Shown here one piece after another: positions 16,520 through 24,854 of a stretch of DNA of 64,000 nucleotides. The position numbers and the translations under genes are program-made. Source of the DNA: Halopseudomonas pachastrellae (GTDB taxonomy: Bacteria > Pseudomonadota > Gammaproteobacteria > Pseudomonadales > Pseudomonadaceae); assembly GCF_900114765.1 (NCBI RefSeq), contig NZ_FOUD01000014.1:62001-126000 (forward strand). The letters are read 5' to 3'. How positions within the stretch are numbered: the first letter of the stretch is position 1; the number at the start of each line of letters is the position of its first letter. The notes below the pieces were generated by a model. It saw nothing but the letters and a program-made list of their open reading frames with translations. It was not told where the DNA came from and searched no databases.

Positions 16520-17149
16520 TCAGGCGATCAGATCAGCGAACGGCGTCGCACCTTGATACAGCTCGTAGACCGCGTTCTTGCTTTGCCCGCTCTTGAGCAC
16601 ATGGGCAATGATGCGCGCGGTATCGGCGCGGGTGATGTGCTGCTGCTCCGGGTTTTCCGGGCGACGGGTGGTGATGCACCCGGTGGCGGCGTCATCGGTC
16701 AGACGCCCCGGACGCAAGATGGTGTAGGGCACGCAGGAGCGCTGCAGATACTCATCGGCGAAGCACTTGGCGACCAGATAGGGTTTGATCGGCGAGTTGC
16801 CACGGTCCGGGTTGTCGGCGCCGCGCGCACTGACCATGACAAAGTGCTTTACGTGGTGCTTGAGGGCGTAGTCGACTGCCTTGCGCGCAGCCCAGAGGTC
16901 GATCAGCAGGGTTTTGTCCGGGCCGGTGCTGGCGCCTGAGCCGGCGGTAAATACCACCCGGTCGCAGCCGGCAAAGGCGTGCTCGAAGTTGCCTTCCAGG
17001 TCACCCTCAATGATCTCGATACCGTCGATACCCGCCAACTTGGCCGGGTTGCGTGCCAGGGCTGCAACCTCCAGCCCGCTTTGTTGCAGCAGGGGGAGCA
17101 ATTGGCGGCCAATCTGGCCGGTGCTGCCGATTACCAGTGTCTTGCCCAT
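16520..17149 (-). CDS. NAD(P)-binding atypical SDR (NmrA/YwnB-like)
   Basis: 209 residues with an N-terminal GSTGQIG dinucleotide loop and later VVFTAGSG, HFVMVSARGAD and YTILRPGRLTDD, the pattern of atypical short-chain reductases such as YwnB, YhfK and biliverdin-reductase-like proteins. These bind NAD(P) but usually lack the YxxxK pair, as here. Roles range from flavin reduction to redox sensing. The gene stands alone, with no close same-strand neighbour. Confidence 0.85.
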   Translation of the reverse strand: MGKTLVIGSTGQIGRQLLPLLQQSGLEVAALARNPAKLAGIDGIEIIEGDLEGNFEHAFAGCDRVVFTAGSGASTGPDKTLLIDLWAARKAVDYALKHHVKHFVMVSARGADNPDRGNSPIKPYLVAKCFADEYLQRSCVPYTILRPGRLTDDAATGCITTRRPENPEQQHITRADTARIIAHVLKSGQSKNAVYELYQGATPFADLIA

Positions 17150-17219
17150 CTGGGTATATCCTCGCCTGTTATTGCGCGTGTCTCTTGTGGAGTGCGCTTG
17201 TTGTTATTGAGTTCACTGC

Positions 17220-17522
17220 TCAGCGAATGCGGGTGATGCGCTGCAAGCGGTTGCCCTCGAATTCCAGACTGTAGTGATTACGGTTGATCTTGTAGATCCA
17301 CTCTTCAATGTTCATGACCCGGATGCGGTCGCCGTAGACCAGGCTGTCTACGTAGCCGATGACCTGACGCGATAACGGCGGGCCGCAGGCCTGTTCAACT
17401 TCGAACATCAGGTCGTCTTCATCGACAATATCGGTGCCGCAGCGCAAGGCGTGGGCCGGCAGGCTGACGAGCATCAGTGTGCCGGCGAAGGCCAGGGCAC
17501 GGTTGGTAGATGCAGTGGGCAT
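17220..17522 (-). CDS. DUF2845 domain periplasmic protein
   Basis: 100 residues: a signal peptide of about 25 residues (ending LPAHA) then a small domain with two Cys (LRCGTDIV and VEQACGPP) that may form a disulfide. The pattern, with the late EEWIYKINRN and LEFEGNRLQRI, fits DUF2845, a family of short secreted proteins of unknown role found in many pseudomonads. GGAGG precedes the ATG at 17522, deciding the start. Confidence 0.8.
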   Translation of the reverse strand: MPTASTNRALAFAGTLMLVSLPAHALRCGTDIVDEDDLMFEVEQACGPPLSRQVIGYVDSLVYGDRIRVMNIEEWIYKINRNHYSLEFEGNRLQRITRIR

Positions 17523-17601
17523 GCGGCGGTCCTCCGGAGCGGTGGAGCATTGATAGTCCCACCGCCTTCGGTACGCGCGCAATACCCGGCGACGATCTGC
17601 C

Positions 17602-18525
17602 TCAGAGGGCGGCGGCCTCGGCTTCGTAGTTGGCGTAGGAGTGCTTGAGGGTGGCGTGGTTGAGCAGCATCTCGGCCTTGAGCACCTCGCCGCTGGCGTC
17701 GTAGATGCGTGACAGCACCCAGTAGGACTCGGTGCGCTTGCTCTCGGACAGGGCGACCACTTCGCGGCGAATCAGGTAGTCCTCACCGACCAGCAGCGGG
17801 CCGTCGATCATGCGGATTTCCTGGTCGGCGAACAGGCCGATGACCGGCTGCTTGACCGGGAATTCGGCGTCTTTGCTGGTGTACTCGGCCAGTACGCTGA
17901 CCATCTCGGTCGGAATCACGGCGCGGCCCCAGGGTGTGCGGCTGCCATCGGAGTACCAGCTGGAGTTTTCGGTGATGCCGGCCAGCTTCTGGTTCAGCGA
18001 GAACGGGTAGAGCTTGCCCATGTTCTGGTCTGGGTCCATGCGTACTTTCTCGTCTACCGCGCCCTTCATGCCCACGTGCAGGTCAGAGAGGATCACCAGT
18101 TTTTCCGGCGCACGCAGCTTGGCCATACGCTCGTACAGCAGGCTCTCGCCCGGTGCAGCACCAATGCTGGCGCTGGCTTCCAGCACGGGCGTGCCATCGG
18201 CTTTCTCGGCCCAGCAGCGCACGCGAGTCTGGCCCGGCGCCGGGCGCTCGACAAAGGCGCGTACCTGTTCGCCTTCGACCACCATGTTCTGGAAGTGCGA
18301 CGAGAAACAGCCCTTCTCGAACCATTGCTGACCCCAGATCTCGACCAGCAGCGGCGTGAACTGGCTGAAGTGGGTCGGGCCTTCGATCGGACCGGCGCGA
18401 AAGCCCAGCTTCTCGGCCATGCTGTCGTCGTGGATCGAGGAGTGACCGCTGTATTCCTGATCGGCCAGCATTTGTTTCGGCTCGCGCAGCGGGCCGCATA
18501 GATAGAGGGGGGTATCAAAGCTCAT
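17602..18525 (-). CDS. hotdog-fold (MaoC-like) protein, tentative
   Basis: 307 residues without signal peptide or membrane helices. The segment SIHDDSMAEKLGFRAGPIEG resembles the entry to a hotdog domain of the MaoC/hydratase type, and the second half (EDYLIRREVVALSESKRTES) reads like a second hotdog strand set, suggesting a double-hotdog protein acting on a thioester. The catalytic pair of true MaoC hydratases is not clear. I am unsure of the family and do not assign a substrate. Confidence 0.5.
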   Translation of the reverse strand: MSFDTPLYLCGPLREPKQMLADQEYSGHSSIHDDSMAEKLGFRAGPIEGPTHFSQFTPLLVEIWGQQWFEKGCFSSHFQNMVVEGEQVRAFVERPAPGQTRVRCWAEKADGTPVLEASASIGAAPGESLLYERMAKLRAPEKLVILSDLHVGMKGAVDEKVRMDPDQNMGKLYPFSLNQKLAGITENSSWYSDGSRTPWGRAVIPTEMVSVLAEYTSKDAEFPVKQPVIGLFADQEIRMIDGPLLVGEDYLIRREVVALSESKRTESYWVLSRIYDASGEVLKAEMLLNHATLKHSYANYEAEAAAL

Positions 18526-18828
18526 AGTGGTGTCCCTGCTCAGTAGTAGTCGCGCAATGGTGCAGTGTAGGCAGGAGGGGGTGAGCGCGGCAAACCCACT
18601 TTGGGCCGCTATTCATGGGGGTTATGGACGAGGCAAGCGAGTGAACGGCTGTGCGCCTGGAGGCCGGCCGACCCGTGTGTTGCTCCGCGCTACCGGGGCG
18701 CAGATACCTTGCGCGTAGCGCCAACGTGTCCAGGCATTGAAACATTCTGCCGTTTGCGAGTCGGAAGGATATCAAGACGCATGACAACTATCGGCGGCCT
18801 GTCGTCGCCGGTGCTGGCGGAGCAAGGA
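18526..18828. other. 303-base divergent control region, no gene seen
   Basis: This stretch separates the hotdog-like gene (minus) from the subtilase gene (plus) and must hold both promoters. Open frames through it lack a good ribosome site. A 7-bp inverted repeat GCGCTAC/GTAGCGC with a 21-base spacer lies near 18687-18721. I found no convincing sigma-70 pair. Confidence 0.5.
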
Positions 18829-20601
18829 ATGACCTGTACTTTCCCCATCAAGCGCGGCCTGTGGTCTGCGCTGCTGTTATTGACGCTGCCCGTTACCGCT
18901 GCGGAGCCGGAGCCGATTCGTATCCAACAGTTGCAGCGCTGCGGTGATTTGCTGCAGACGCAAACGCAGACATTCTGTTTGCAGGTAAAAGGTCTGCAGT
19001 CCGGCCAATGGCAAGCGCGGCTGAACGGCGAGCGGCTGGCCCAGCAGCATGTTGGCAGCGACGGCGAATCGCTGCAGTTGCAGGTTGATGGTAACGGCAA
19101 GCGCAGCGGGCCGCTGGTGCTGGAGCAACAGGGGCGGCAGAGCAATCCGGTTTGGCTGTCGCTCGGCTCCAGCCACGTGCTGGCGGCGACGGAAGACGAA
19201 GTGGCCGAGAACATGGATGGACTCACCTCCTATGTTGATCTGGTCAGCGTGGTCATTGAAGAAGAGTACGACGGGCTGGAAGAGGCCAAGCGGCTGGCAG
19301 AGAAGTACGATGCCAGGGTGGTCGGCATGATTCCGCCGCTCAACACCTACCAGTTGCGCCTGGCCGCGAAGAACCTGGACGAGCGCGATGCAACGGTATT
19401 GCGCCTGGGCGGTGAGGTGAGCGTGGACGCGGTGGTAATCGAGGAGTCGGGCGCAGAAGACAGCATTGAAGCGGACACCGCCAGTGCCCCGCCGGCCGAC
19501 AATGAGGAGTGGGCCGCTAACCGTTTTCTTGATGCGGTGAATTTTTATCAACGCCGGCTGCAGCAGGACAGCGGCGACGTTCAGACGCATCCGATACGTA
19601 TCGGCGTAATCGAGCGTGACGTCGATTTTGACGCGCCGGATTTTGGCGATTACACCGGTGGTGACTGCCGCACCGACAGTCGGCGTTTGTGCCTGTACGC
19701 ACGTGATGCCGATAAGCCCGACGGCCATGGCAGCACCGTCAGCGGTATATTCGCGGCAGCCTGGGACAAGGGCGGCAATAGCGGGTTTTTACGCGGGCTG
19801 GACGATGTTGGCCCCGGCTTTGAGGTAATAGTCGGGCGCGATTCCGACGCCGGTATTACGGCCAATATCGCGGCCTCGGTGAACATGGTGGAAGACGGCG
19901 TTCGTGTGCTGAACTGGAGTTGGGGTATTCATCGCGTTGGCGCGATCGACGTCAACGGCGACCCTATCGACTCGCTGGTACGCTCGGGCACTGCCATGAG
20001 CGGCTATGAAGAGTTGCTGGAGGAGTTCTTCCTCTGGCTGCGTGAAGAGCATCCGAACGTCGTTGTGGTCAATTCTGCGGGCAACGGCTCTTCGTTCTCG
20101 GGCCGTGATGAATACCGGCTACCGTCCTCCTTCGTTACCGATCAGCTGTTTGTGGTGGGTGGCCATCAGCGCAGCGAGAAAGACGTGCCGGTTGACGATG
20201 CGCAGTACGCCGTCAAGCGCAAGGCCTCGAATATCGACATGCGCGTGGATATCACCGCCGCAGCCTGCGTGCGCTCCTCAACGGCCAAGGCTGATGAAGA
20301 AGGCGACGTGCATTGCGGCACCTCCTACGCCACGCCGCTGGTAGCGGGTTTGCTGGCCGCGATGCTGTCGATCAACCCCGAGCTGGAGCCGGATCAGCTG
20401 CGCATGCTGCTGCGCCGCAGCGCGATGACCATTGGTGAGGAATACGATTTTGAGCCCACCGAGGGCGACGATCTGACCGCGCCGATTCTGCCGTCCGAGC
20501 GCGCCAACGACCTGAACAACCCGGACGTTGGGCATTCCGCGCGGCTGGATATGTACAAGGCGCTGGATTTGACGGTGCAGAGTCTGGACCGCGTGCGTTA
20601 A
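18829..20601 (+). CDS. secreted S8 (subtilisin) family peptidase with Glu at the usual catalytic Asp position
   Basis: 590 residues. A signal peptide (KRGLWSALLLLTLPVTAAE) directs export. Residues 25-250 are an N-terminal region with no family I recognise; the peptidase domain fills roughly 255-575. His300 sits in DGHGSTVSG, the oxyanion Asn419 in NSAGN and the nucleophile Ser499 in GTSYATPL. The position where subtilases have Asp (V-x-V-I-D) reads IGVIE with Glu262, followed by R-D-V-D. Thus the enzyme may be altered in activity, or use the nearby Asp264. I choose the ATG at 18829 because GGAG lies 6 bases upstream and the signal peptide begins there; an ATG at 18781 is the alternative. Confidence 0.82.
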   Translation: MTCTFPIKRGLWSALLLLTLPVTAAEPEPIRIQQLQRCGDLLQTQTQTFCLQVKGLQSGQWQARLNGERLAQQHVGSDGESLQLQVDGNGKRSGPLVLEQQGRQSNPVWLSLGSSHVLAATEDEVAENMDGLTSYVDLVSVVIEEEYDGLEEAKRLAEKYDARVVGMIPPLNTYQLRLAAKNLDERDATVLRLGGEVSVDAVVIEESGAEDSIEADTASAPPADNEEWAANRFLDAVNFYQRRLQQDSGDVQTHPIRIGVIERDVDFDAPDFGDYTGGDCRTDSRRLCLYARDADKPDGHGSTVSGIFAAAWDKGGNSGFLRGLDDVGPGFEVIVGRDSDAGITANIAASVNMVEDGVRVLNWSWGIHRVGAIDVNGDPIDSLVRSGTAMSGYEELLEEFFLWLREEHPNVVVVNSAGNGSSFSGRDEYRLPSSFVTDQLFVVGGHQRSEKDVPVDDAQYAVKRKASNIDMRVDITAAACVRSSTAKADEEGDVHCGTSYATPLVAGLLAAMLSINPELEPDQLRMLLRRSAMTIGEEYDFEPTEGDDLTAPILPSERANDLNNPDVGHSARLDMYKALDLTVQSLDRVR

Positions 20602-20651
20602 CAGCCAAACAGCAACGGCAGGTCAGCTAACTGCGCATGGCCTTTCAATGC

Positions 20652-20999
20652 TCAGTTGACGCGCGTGATCGTATAGGTGTTGCCTGGCCCCCACTGGTTG
20701 TCTTCGCGCCAGGTGATGTCGACGCTGGCTGGCGCGTTCTCGGCGTACTCGGTGTCGCCGCAGGCATCGGCATCAATCCACAGCTCGACCTCCTGACCGC
20801 CGGTGAGCAGGCTGCCGTAGCAGCCGGCGTCGCCTTCGTACATCCAGAACGTCATCTTGCCGCTGACGGTGATGGTCTCATGCGGGCCGGTCGGCAAGGC
20901 CAGACCATTGGCGCGACTGTTCAGCGGCTCTTGGGGTGCGTCGCCGCAGGCGCTGAGGGACAGGCAGAGCAGGCCAGCAAGGCCGAGTTTGTGTTGCAT
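20652..20999 (-). CDS. small lipoprotein of unknown function
   Basis: 115 residues with a lipoprotein signal peptide ending LSAC (Cys18). The mature part has four more Cys or so (GDAGCYGS and ADACGDTE visible), which may form a disulfide in the periplasm, and a predicted beta-rich body. I recognise no family. It is convergent with the subtilase gene, 50 bases apart, and follows the monooxygenase-like gene by 24 bases on the same strand. Confidence 0.6.
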   Translation of the reverse strand: MQHKLGLAGLLCLSLSACGDAPQEPLNSRANGLALPTGPHETITVSGKMTFWMYEGDAGCYGSLLTGGQEVELWIDADACGDTEYAENAPASVDITWREDNQWGPGNTYTITRVN

Positions 21000-21023
21000 C
21001 CTTGCACTCCTTCAATCAGTGGC

Positions 21024-21326
21024 TTACAGCGCGACCTCAAAACACTCCAGCTGCGGCGGACCCAGGTAGATCTCGCGGCGGCTGCCGGCATTGGCGTGGG
21101 CGGCGCGGAAGGCCTCGGAGTGGGTCCAGTCCTCAAAGGCGCTGCGCGACTCCCAGGTCGCGTGGGAGGCAAACAGCGTGTATTCCTCAGTGGTCGGGCC
21201 CTGCAGCAGGTTGAAGTTCTTGAAGCCCGGCACGCTGGCCAGCAGGCTGTCGCGGTTCTTCCAGATATCGATAAAGTCCTGCTCGTGACCGGGCTTGATC
21301 TTGAAACGGTTCATGGCAATGAACAT
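21024..21326 (-). CDS. antibiotic biosynthesis monooxygenase (ABM) domain protein
   Basis: A 100-residue ferredoxin-like fold protein: FIAMNRFKIKPGHEQDF at the start, FKNFNLLQG in the middle and FEDWTHSEAFRAAHA later. This resembles the ABM superfamily, including IsdG/HmoB-type haem-degrading enzymes and quinone oxidases. Haem degradation would need the Asn-Trp-His triad, of which a candidate Asn6 and His residues are seen, but I cannot assign this activity. GGAG precedes the ATG at 21326; the long upstream frame lacks a ribosome site. It probably shares a transcript with the downstream lipoprotein gene. Confidence 0.8.
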   Translation of the reverse strand: MFIAMNRFKIKPGHEQDFIDIWKNRDSLLASVPGFKNFNLLQGPTTEEYTLFASHATWESRSAFEDWTHSEAFRAAHANAGSRREIYLGPPQLECFEVAL

Positions 21327-21749
21327 GGGCTGGCTCCAGCGTGGGTAAATGAGACCTATTATGTGGAGGGGCAGGGTTGTTGGGTCAACTGCAGGCAGCT
21401 GGTTGATGGCCGGATTGCGCTCTGCAGCGGGCATCACCGGCGAATTCTGCACTCCCGAATTCTGAATTTGCGAGCCAGGTCGCACTTTTTCTGAAAATAG
21501 TACGGGCATTTTCCGTGCCGGAGGATCAGTATGCGCGCGGTGAGTTTCACGCACGTGCGTGCCTGCGCTAGTCGCCTCGATGCGGCGTTACCCAGCGGCC
21601 GGCGGCAAGCTCATCAGCCCCAGGAAGCACGACCGACATGATGTCACTGGCAGTACCGTTGTTTGCCATGTGTTGTTGCAGGTGTTCCGGGAATACAGGA
21701 ACCCCGGTACCCGGCAGGGGCCGGAACAGCAGACAAGGAGCACTGCCCT
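21327..21749. other. 423-base divergent intergenic region, no gene seen
   Basis: This separates the ABM gene (minus) from the autotransporter gene (plus). It has a direct repeat CGAATTCTG at 21441-21449 and 21456-21464, exactly 15 bases apart, which could be a regulator site, and a GC-rich stretch near 21530-21570. Small open frames here lack ribosome sites. I cannot place a confident promoter. Confidence 0.45.
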
Positions 21750-23810
21750 ATGACCCTCTGCAAACCCAAATTGCTCGCTGCGCTGATTGGTGCAGCCATC
21801 AGCGGCGGGACTCTGCACGCCGCCTCCTCGCTCGACATGGTAGTCGCTATCGATGAGTCCGGCTCCATGGCTGGTGAGCACAATGCTTTTATCGGCACCT
21901 ACGTAAAAAACCTCGACAGCCTGCTCAACGACCAGAATGTCACCCTCAACCAGTACGGCCTGATGGGTTTTGGCGGCAGTTCAGGCCAGACAATATCTGC
22001 AGGTGAGGCCGGGCGCGAAGAAGGCTACGCGCTGTATCGTCACCTCAACCTCGATAGTGACAGTACCCCGCTGTGGGGCTCCGCCGAGGCATTTGATGGC
22101 GTGACTCCGGAGCTGGAAACCAGCGGTGGCACCGAAGATGGCTACCGCGCGATCGACTATATCTACCGCTATTTCGAGTTTCGCCCCAGCGCCGGTTCGT
22201 CCATCATGCTGATCACTGACGAAGACCGCGATGACGACTTTTACCAGCTGGATACCAGCCATCTGCCTGCGGGTATGACGGCGCTGGAGAAGAGCTACAT
22301 TCAAGGTCAGCTGGCTCAGTACAACACCGTGGTACACGCGGTGGTCAGCCAGCGTTTTACCGACAAGAACGGCAACCCGGCAATTGCCATCGTCGGCAGC
22401 GACCCGGATACCGGCTACGCCTACGTCAAGGATGCCAATGGCGTCATTACCAAGGTGCAGGGCTACCTGCTGACCTCGGCCTACGGCACCACCGAAGCCG
22501 ATTACACCGAGCTGGCGCTGGCCAGCGGTGGTACCGCGATGGACATCGACGGGCTGCGCAGCGTGTACACCGATGCGGCCGCCCTGGCTGCACTCAGTGG
22601 CGAATTGGCCAAGCTGGTCGCCGATATCGCAGTAGGTCAGGTGCCGGTAGTGGGTATTGACTGCGCCTCCGCCAGTGGCGTTGCCGCCCAGATATGTGGT
22701 GCCATCGCCAGCACCAGCAACCAGCAGCTGCAGACCCTGGGCCAGCAGATTACTGCTCCAGAGCAGTACCGCAAGCTGAGTCAGTATCAGGTTAACCAGA
22801 TGCTGCATACCGCCATTTCCAACACCCGCAACGTACGCCGGACGTTGACCAGTCGCCTGGCCGACATGCGTCGCACCGGCTACGCCAGCCGTGACATTGA
22901 TGTCATGGACTACAGCAACGGCAATGTTGCGCTGTCGTCCGACCTGATCAACAGCCTGCAGCAGGCACGTGGCGGCGCAGCCTCGGCTGACCAGGGCGAG
23001 GTGGGTTACTTCATTCGTGGCATCTACACCCGTGGCGACTACGACAGCTCGGCCACAGCCGCCGGCTTTGACAGCAAAACCTACACCTTCCTGGCCGGGG
23101 TAGACCGCTACCTCAGTGACGACACCCAGGTGGGTGTGGCGCTGTCCTATTCCGCTTCTGATGCCAACTACAGTGGCGCTTCTGGTGGCTCCGAGGCTGA
23201 CACCTACGGCATCACGGCCTATGCCTCCCAGGCACTGGGCGGTGATGTTTTTCTGGAAGGGAACCTGGGCTTCAGCCGCGCGCACTTCGAGACGGACCGT
23301 GATACCGGCTTTGGCCTGGTCAAGGGCAAAACCCGCGGTGACATCTGGAGCGCCTCGCTCGGCCTCACCAAGGCCTACGCGCTTACCGGTGTGACGCTTG
23401 AGCCCTTCGCCTATCTGCATTACACCGACGTATCGGTAGACGGCTTTACCGAGAAAGGCGGCCCAGCTGCCCTGCGGGTTGGCAGTACCGATATCGACTC
23501 GCTGGTGTCCGAGCTGGGTTTCAGCACGGTTTATGCGTTTTCCGACAGTCTGCAAGGCGACCTGCGTCTGGCCTGGGAGCACGAGTTTGAAAACGATGGC
23601 ACGGCCGTGCCGATGTCCTTCGTGACCGCGCCGGGCAGCGTGTTTGTCAGTCAAACGCCGTCGCAAAGTTCAAACTACGGGCGCATTGGCCTGGGGCTGA
23701 CCAAAACCATGAGTGACGCACGCAGCCTGTCGCTGCAGGGCAATACGCTGGTTGGCTATGACGACTATGACGAGTACTCATTTGAAGTGCGCTTCCGCCA
23801 GCGTTTCTGA
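21750..23810 (+). CDS. autotransporter with von Willebrand factor A passenger domain
   Basis: 686 residues. A signal peptide of about 26 residues (ending TLHA) leads to a vWA domain: the MIDAS motif D35-E-S37-G-S39 follows the strand DMVVAI, and later SIMLITDEDRDDD supplies the strand and metal loop. The vWA region runs to about residue 300. Residues 330-410 form a helical linker (RRTLTSRLADMRRTGY), and the last about 270 residues form a 12-strand autotransporter beta-barrel ending in RQRF with the C-terminal Phe needed for outer-membrane insertion. It is a type Va secretion protein presenting a metal-dependent adhesion domain, likely for binding a surface or partner. AAGGAG precedes the ATG at 21750. 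Confidence 0.88.
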   Translation: MTLCKPKLLAALIGAAISGGTLHAASSLDMVVAIDESGSMAGEHNAFIGTYVKNLDSLLNDQNVTLNQYGLMGFGGSSGQTISAGEAGREEGYALYRHLNLDSDSTPLWGSAEAFDGVTPELETSGGTEDGYRAIDYIYRYFEFRPSAGSSIMLITDEDRDDDFYQLDTSHLPAGMTALEKSYIQGQLAQYNTVVHAVVSQRFTDKNGNPAIAIVGSDPDTGYAYVKDANGVITKVQGYLLTSAYGTTEADYTELALASGGTAMDIDGLRSVYTDAAALAALSGELAKLVADIAVGQVPVVGIDCASASGVAAQICGAIASTSNQQLQTLGQQITAPEQYRKLSQYQVNQMLHTAISNTRNVRRTLTSRLADMRRTGYASRDIDVMDYSNGNVALSSDLINSLQQARGGAASADQGEVGYFIRGIYTRGDYDSSATAAGFDSKTYTFLAGVDRYLSDDTQVGVALSYSASDANYSGASGGSEADTYGITAYASQALGGDVFLEGNLGFSRAHFETDRDTGFGLVKGKTRGDIWSASLGLTKAYALTGVTLEPFAYLHYTDVSVDGFTEKGGPAALRVGSTDIDSLVSELGFSTVYAFSDSLQGDLRLAWEHEFENDGTAVPMSFVTAPGSVFVSQTPSQSSNYGRIGLGLTKTMSDARSLSLQGNTLVGYDDYDEYSFEVRFRQRF

Positions 23811-23817
23811 TCTGACA

Positions 23818-24648
23818 GTGCACAAACAGGGGCCCCGGCCCCTGATTAACCGGCCGTTCGCCCTGTGGCGCGCGGCCGGACTTCTTATGCTGCCGGCCAT
23901 ACTGGCTGGCTGCGCAGCGTCGCCCGTCGAGCGGCTGGCATCGCAGGCGCGGCTTGCCGGCCTGCAACCGGTCAGCCTGCCCGCAGCCGATTTCATGTTG
24001 CAGGGATTTGAGCGAGCGACTGCAGGCCGACACGCGCGAATTTACATCGAGGGCGACGGGCGACCCTGGCGCGCTGGCGGTCGGGTCATCGCCGATGACC
24101 CATCGCCTCGCAACCTGCCAGCGCTGACCTGGATGGCCTCACTGCCAGGCCCGTCCCTGTACTTGGGGCGCCCCTGCTATTTTCAGGCGTCAGCTCAGCC
24201 CGCCTGCAACGCCATGCTTTGGACCTATGGGCGCTACTCCGATCAGGTGGTAGCGGCCATGGCGCAGGGGCTGCAGAGCTGGTTGCAGCGTCAGCCGCAG
24301 ATCGACTCGCTGACGCTGGTGGGCCACTCCGGCGGCGGTGTATTGGCGCTGCTGCTGGCCGAGCGGGTGCCTGCAGTAGTCGAGGTGGTAACCTTGGCAG
24401 CGCCGACCGACGTGGCTCTCTGGGCAGACCTGCACGACTACACACCGCTGTTTGCATCGCTCAACCCGGCTGATATCGAGCACTGGCGCCCGCAGGTCAG
24501 GCGTCGGCTGTTCTTTGGCGAACAGGACCGCCAGGTCCCGCCTGCCAGCTTTGCGCCCAGCGCGCAGACCATTCCTGGCGCACAGGTCTCCGTGGTACCA
24601 GACATCGGCCATGACTGCTGCGCGCCTGCGCTGTGGGCTGATGATTGA
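23818..24648 (+). CDS. lipoprotein alpha/beta hydrolase
   Basis: About 276 residues if the GTG at 23818 is used. A hydrophobic stretch ending ILAGCAAS is a lipobox, so the mature protein begins at Cys near residue 31 and is membrane-anchored. The hydrolase domain follows: GHSGGGVLALLLAERV is the nucleophile elbow with Ser, with an Asp in EQDRQVP and His in IGHDCC as likely triad partners. The segment ARIYIEGDGRPW resembles the oxyanion strand of lipases and esterases. The start is uncertain: the upstream ATG near 23758 would overlap the autotransporter gene, and no strong ribosome site is seen. Substrate unknown. Confidence 0.72.
   Translation: MHKQGPRPLINRPFALWRAAGLLMLPAILAGCAASPVERLASQARLAGLQPVSLPAADFMLQGFERATAGRHARIYIEGDGRPWRAGGRVIADDPSPRNLPALTWMASLPGPSLYLGRPCYFQASAQPACNAMLWTYGRYSDQVVAAMAQGLQSWLQRQPQIDSLTLVGHSGGGVLALLLAERVPAVVEVVTLAAPTDVALWADLHDYTPLFASLNPADIEHWRPQVRRRLFFGEQDRQVPPASFAPSAQTIPGAQVSVVPDIGHDCCAPALWADD
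23827..23844. terminator. GC hairpin after the autotransporter gene (weak terminator candidate)
   Basis: CAGGGG and CCCCTG pair around CCCCGG, 16 bases past the autotransporter stop. No T run follows. It also falls just after the GTG proposed as the start of the next gene, and would hinder its translation. Confidence 0.3.
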
Positions 24649-24673
24649 CCCTGGTTCATAGGCTGTGTGTTGG

Positions 24674-24697
24674 CTGCACCATGGTCGTTTGGTGCAG
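24674..24697. other. 8-bp hairpin downstream of the hydrolase gene
   Basis: CTGCACCA and TGGTGCAG pair around an 8-base loop, 25 bases past the hydrolase stop. No T run follows, so it is at most a weak terminator separating the hydrolase gene from the two-partner secretion operon. Confidence 0.3.
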
Positions 24698-24854
24698 TGG
24701 CAAATTGCCTGAGCGGTTGAGCAGTGGTCCGCATTTCTCCGTCATCACTGTAGGCGGATATCGCATGTACAGGAATAATCCGCGCGCTTGAAAAAAGGAT
24801 TTGAAAGTGCGTCAGGCGCTAGCCAGTGCACGGCGCAACGCCAGGGAAGGAATC

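Noticed and set aside
21981-23666. 561-codon open frame on the minus strand
   Set aside because: It is antisense to the autotransporter gene; the product has no recognisable motif while the plus frame has a full signal peptide, MIDAS and barrel.
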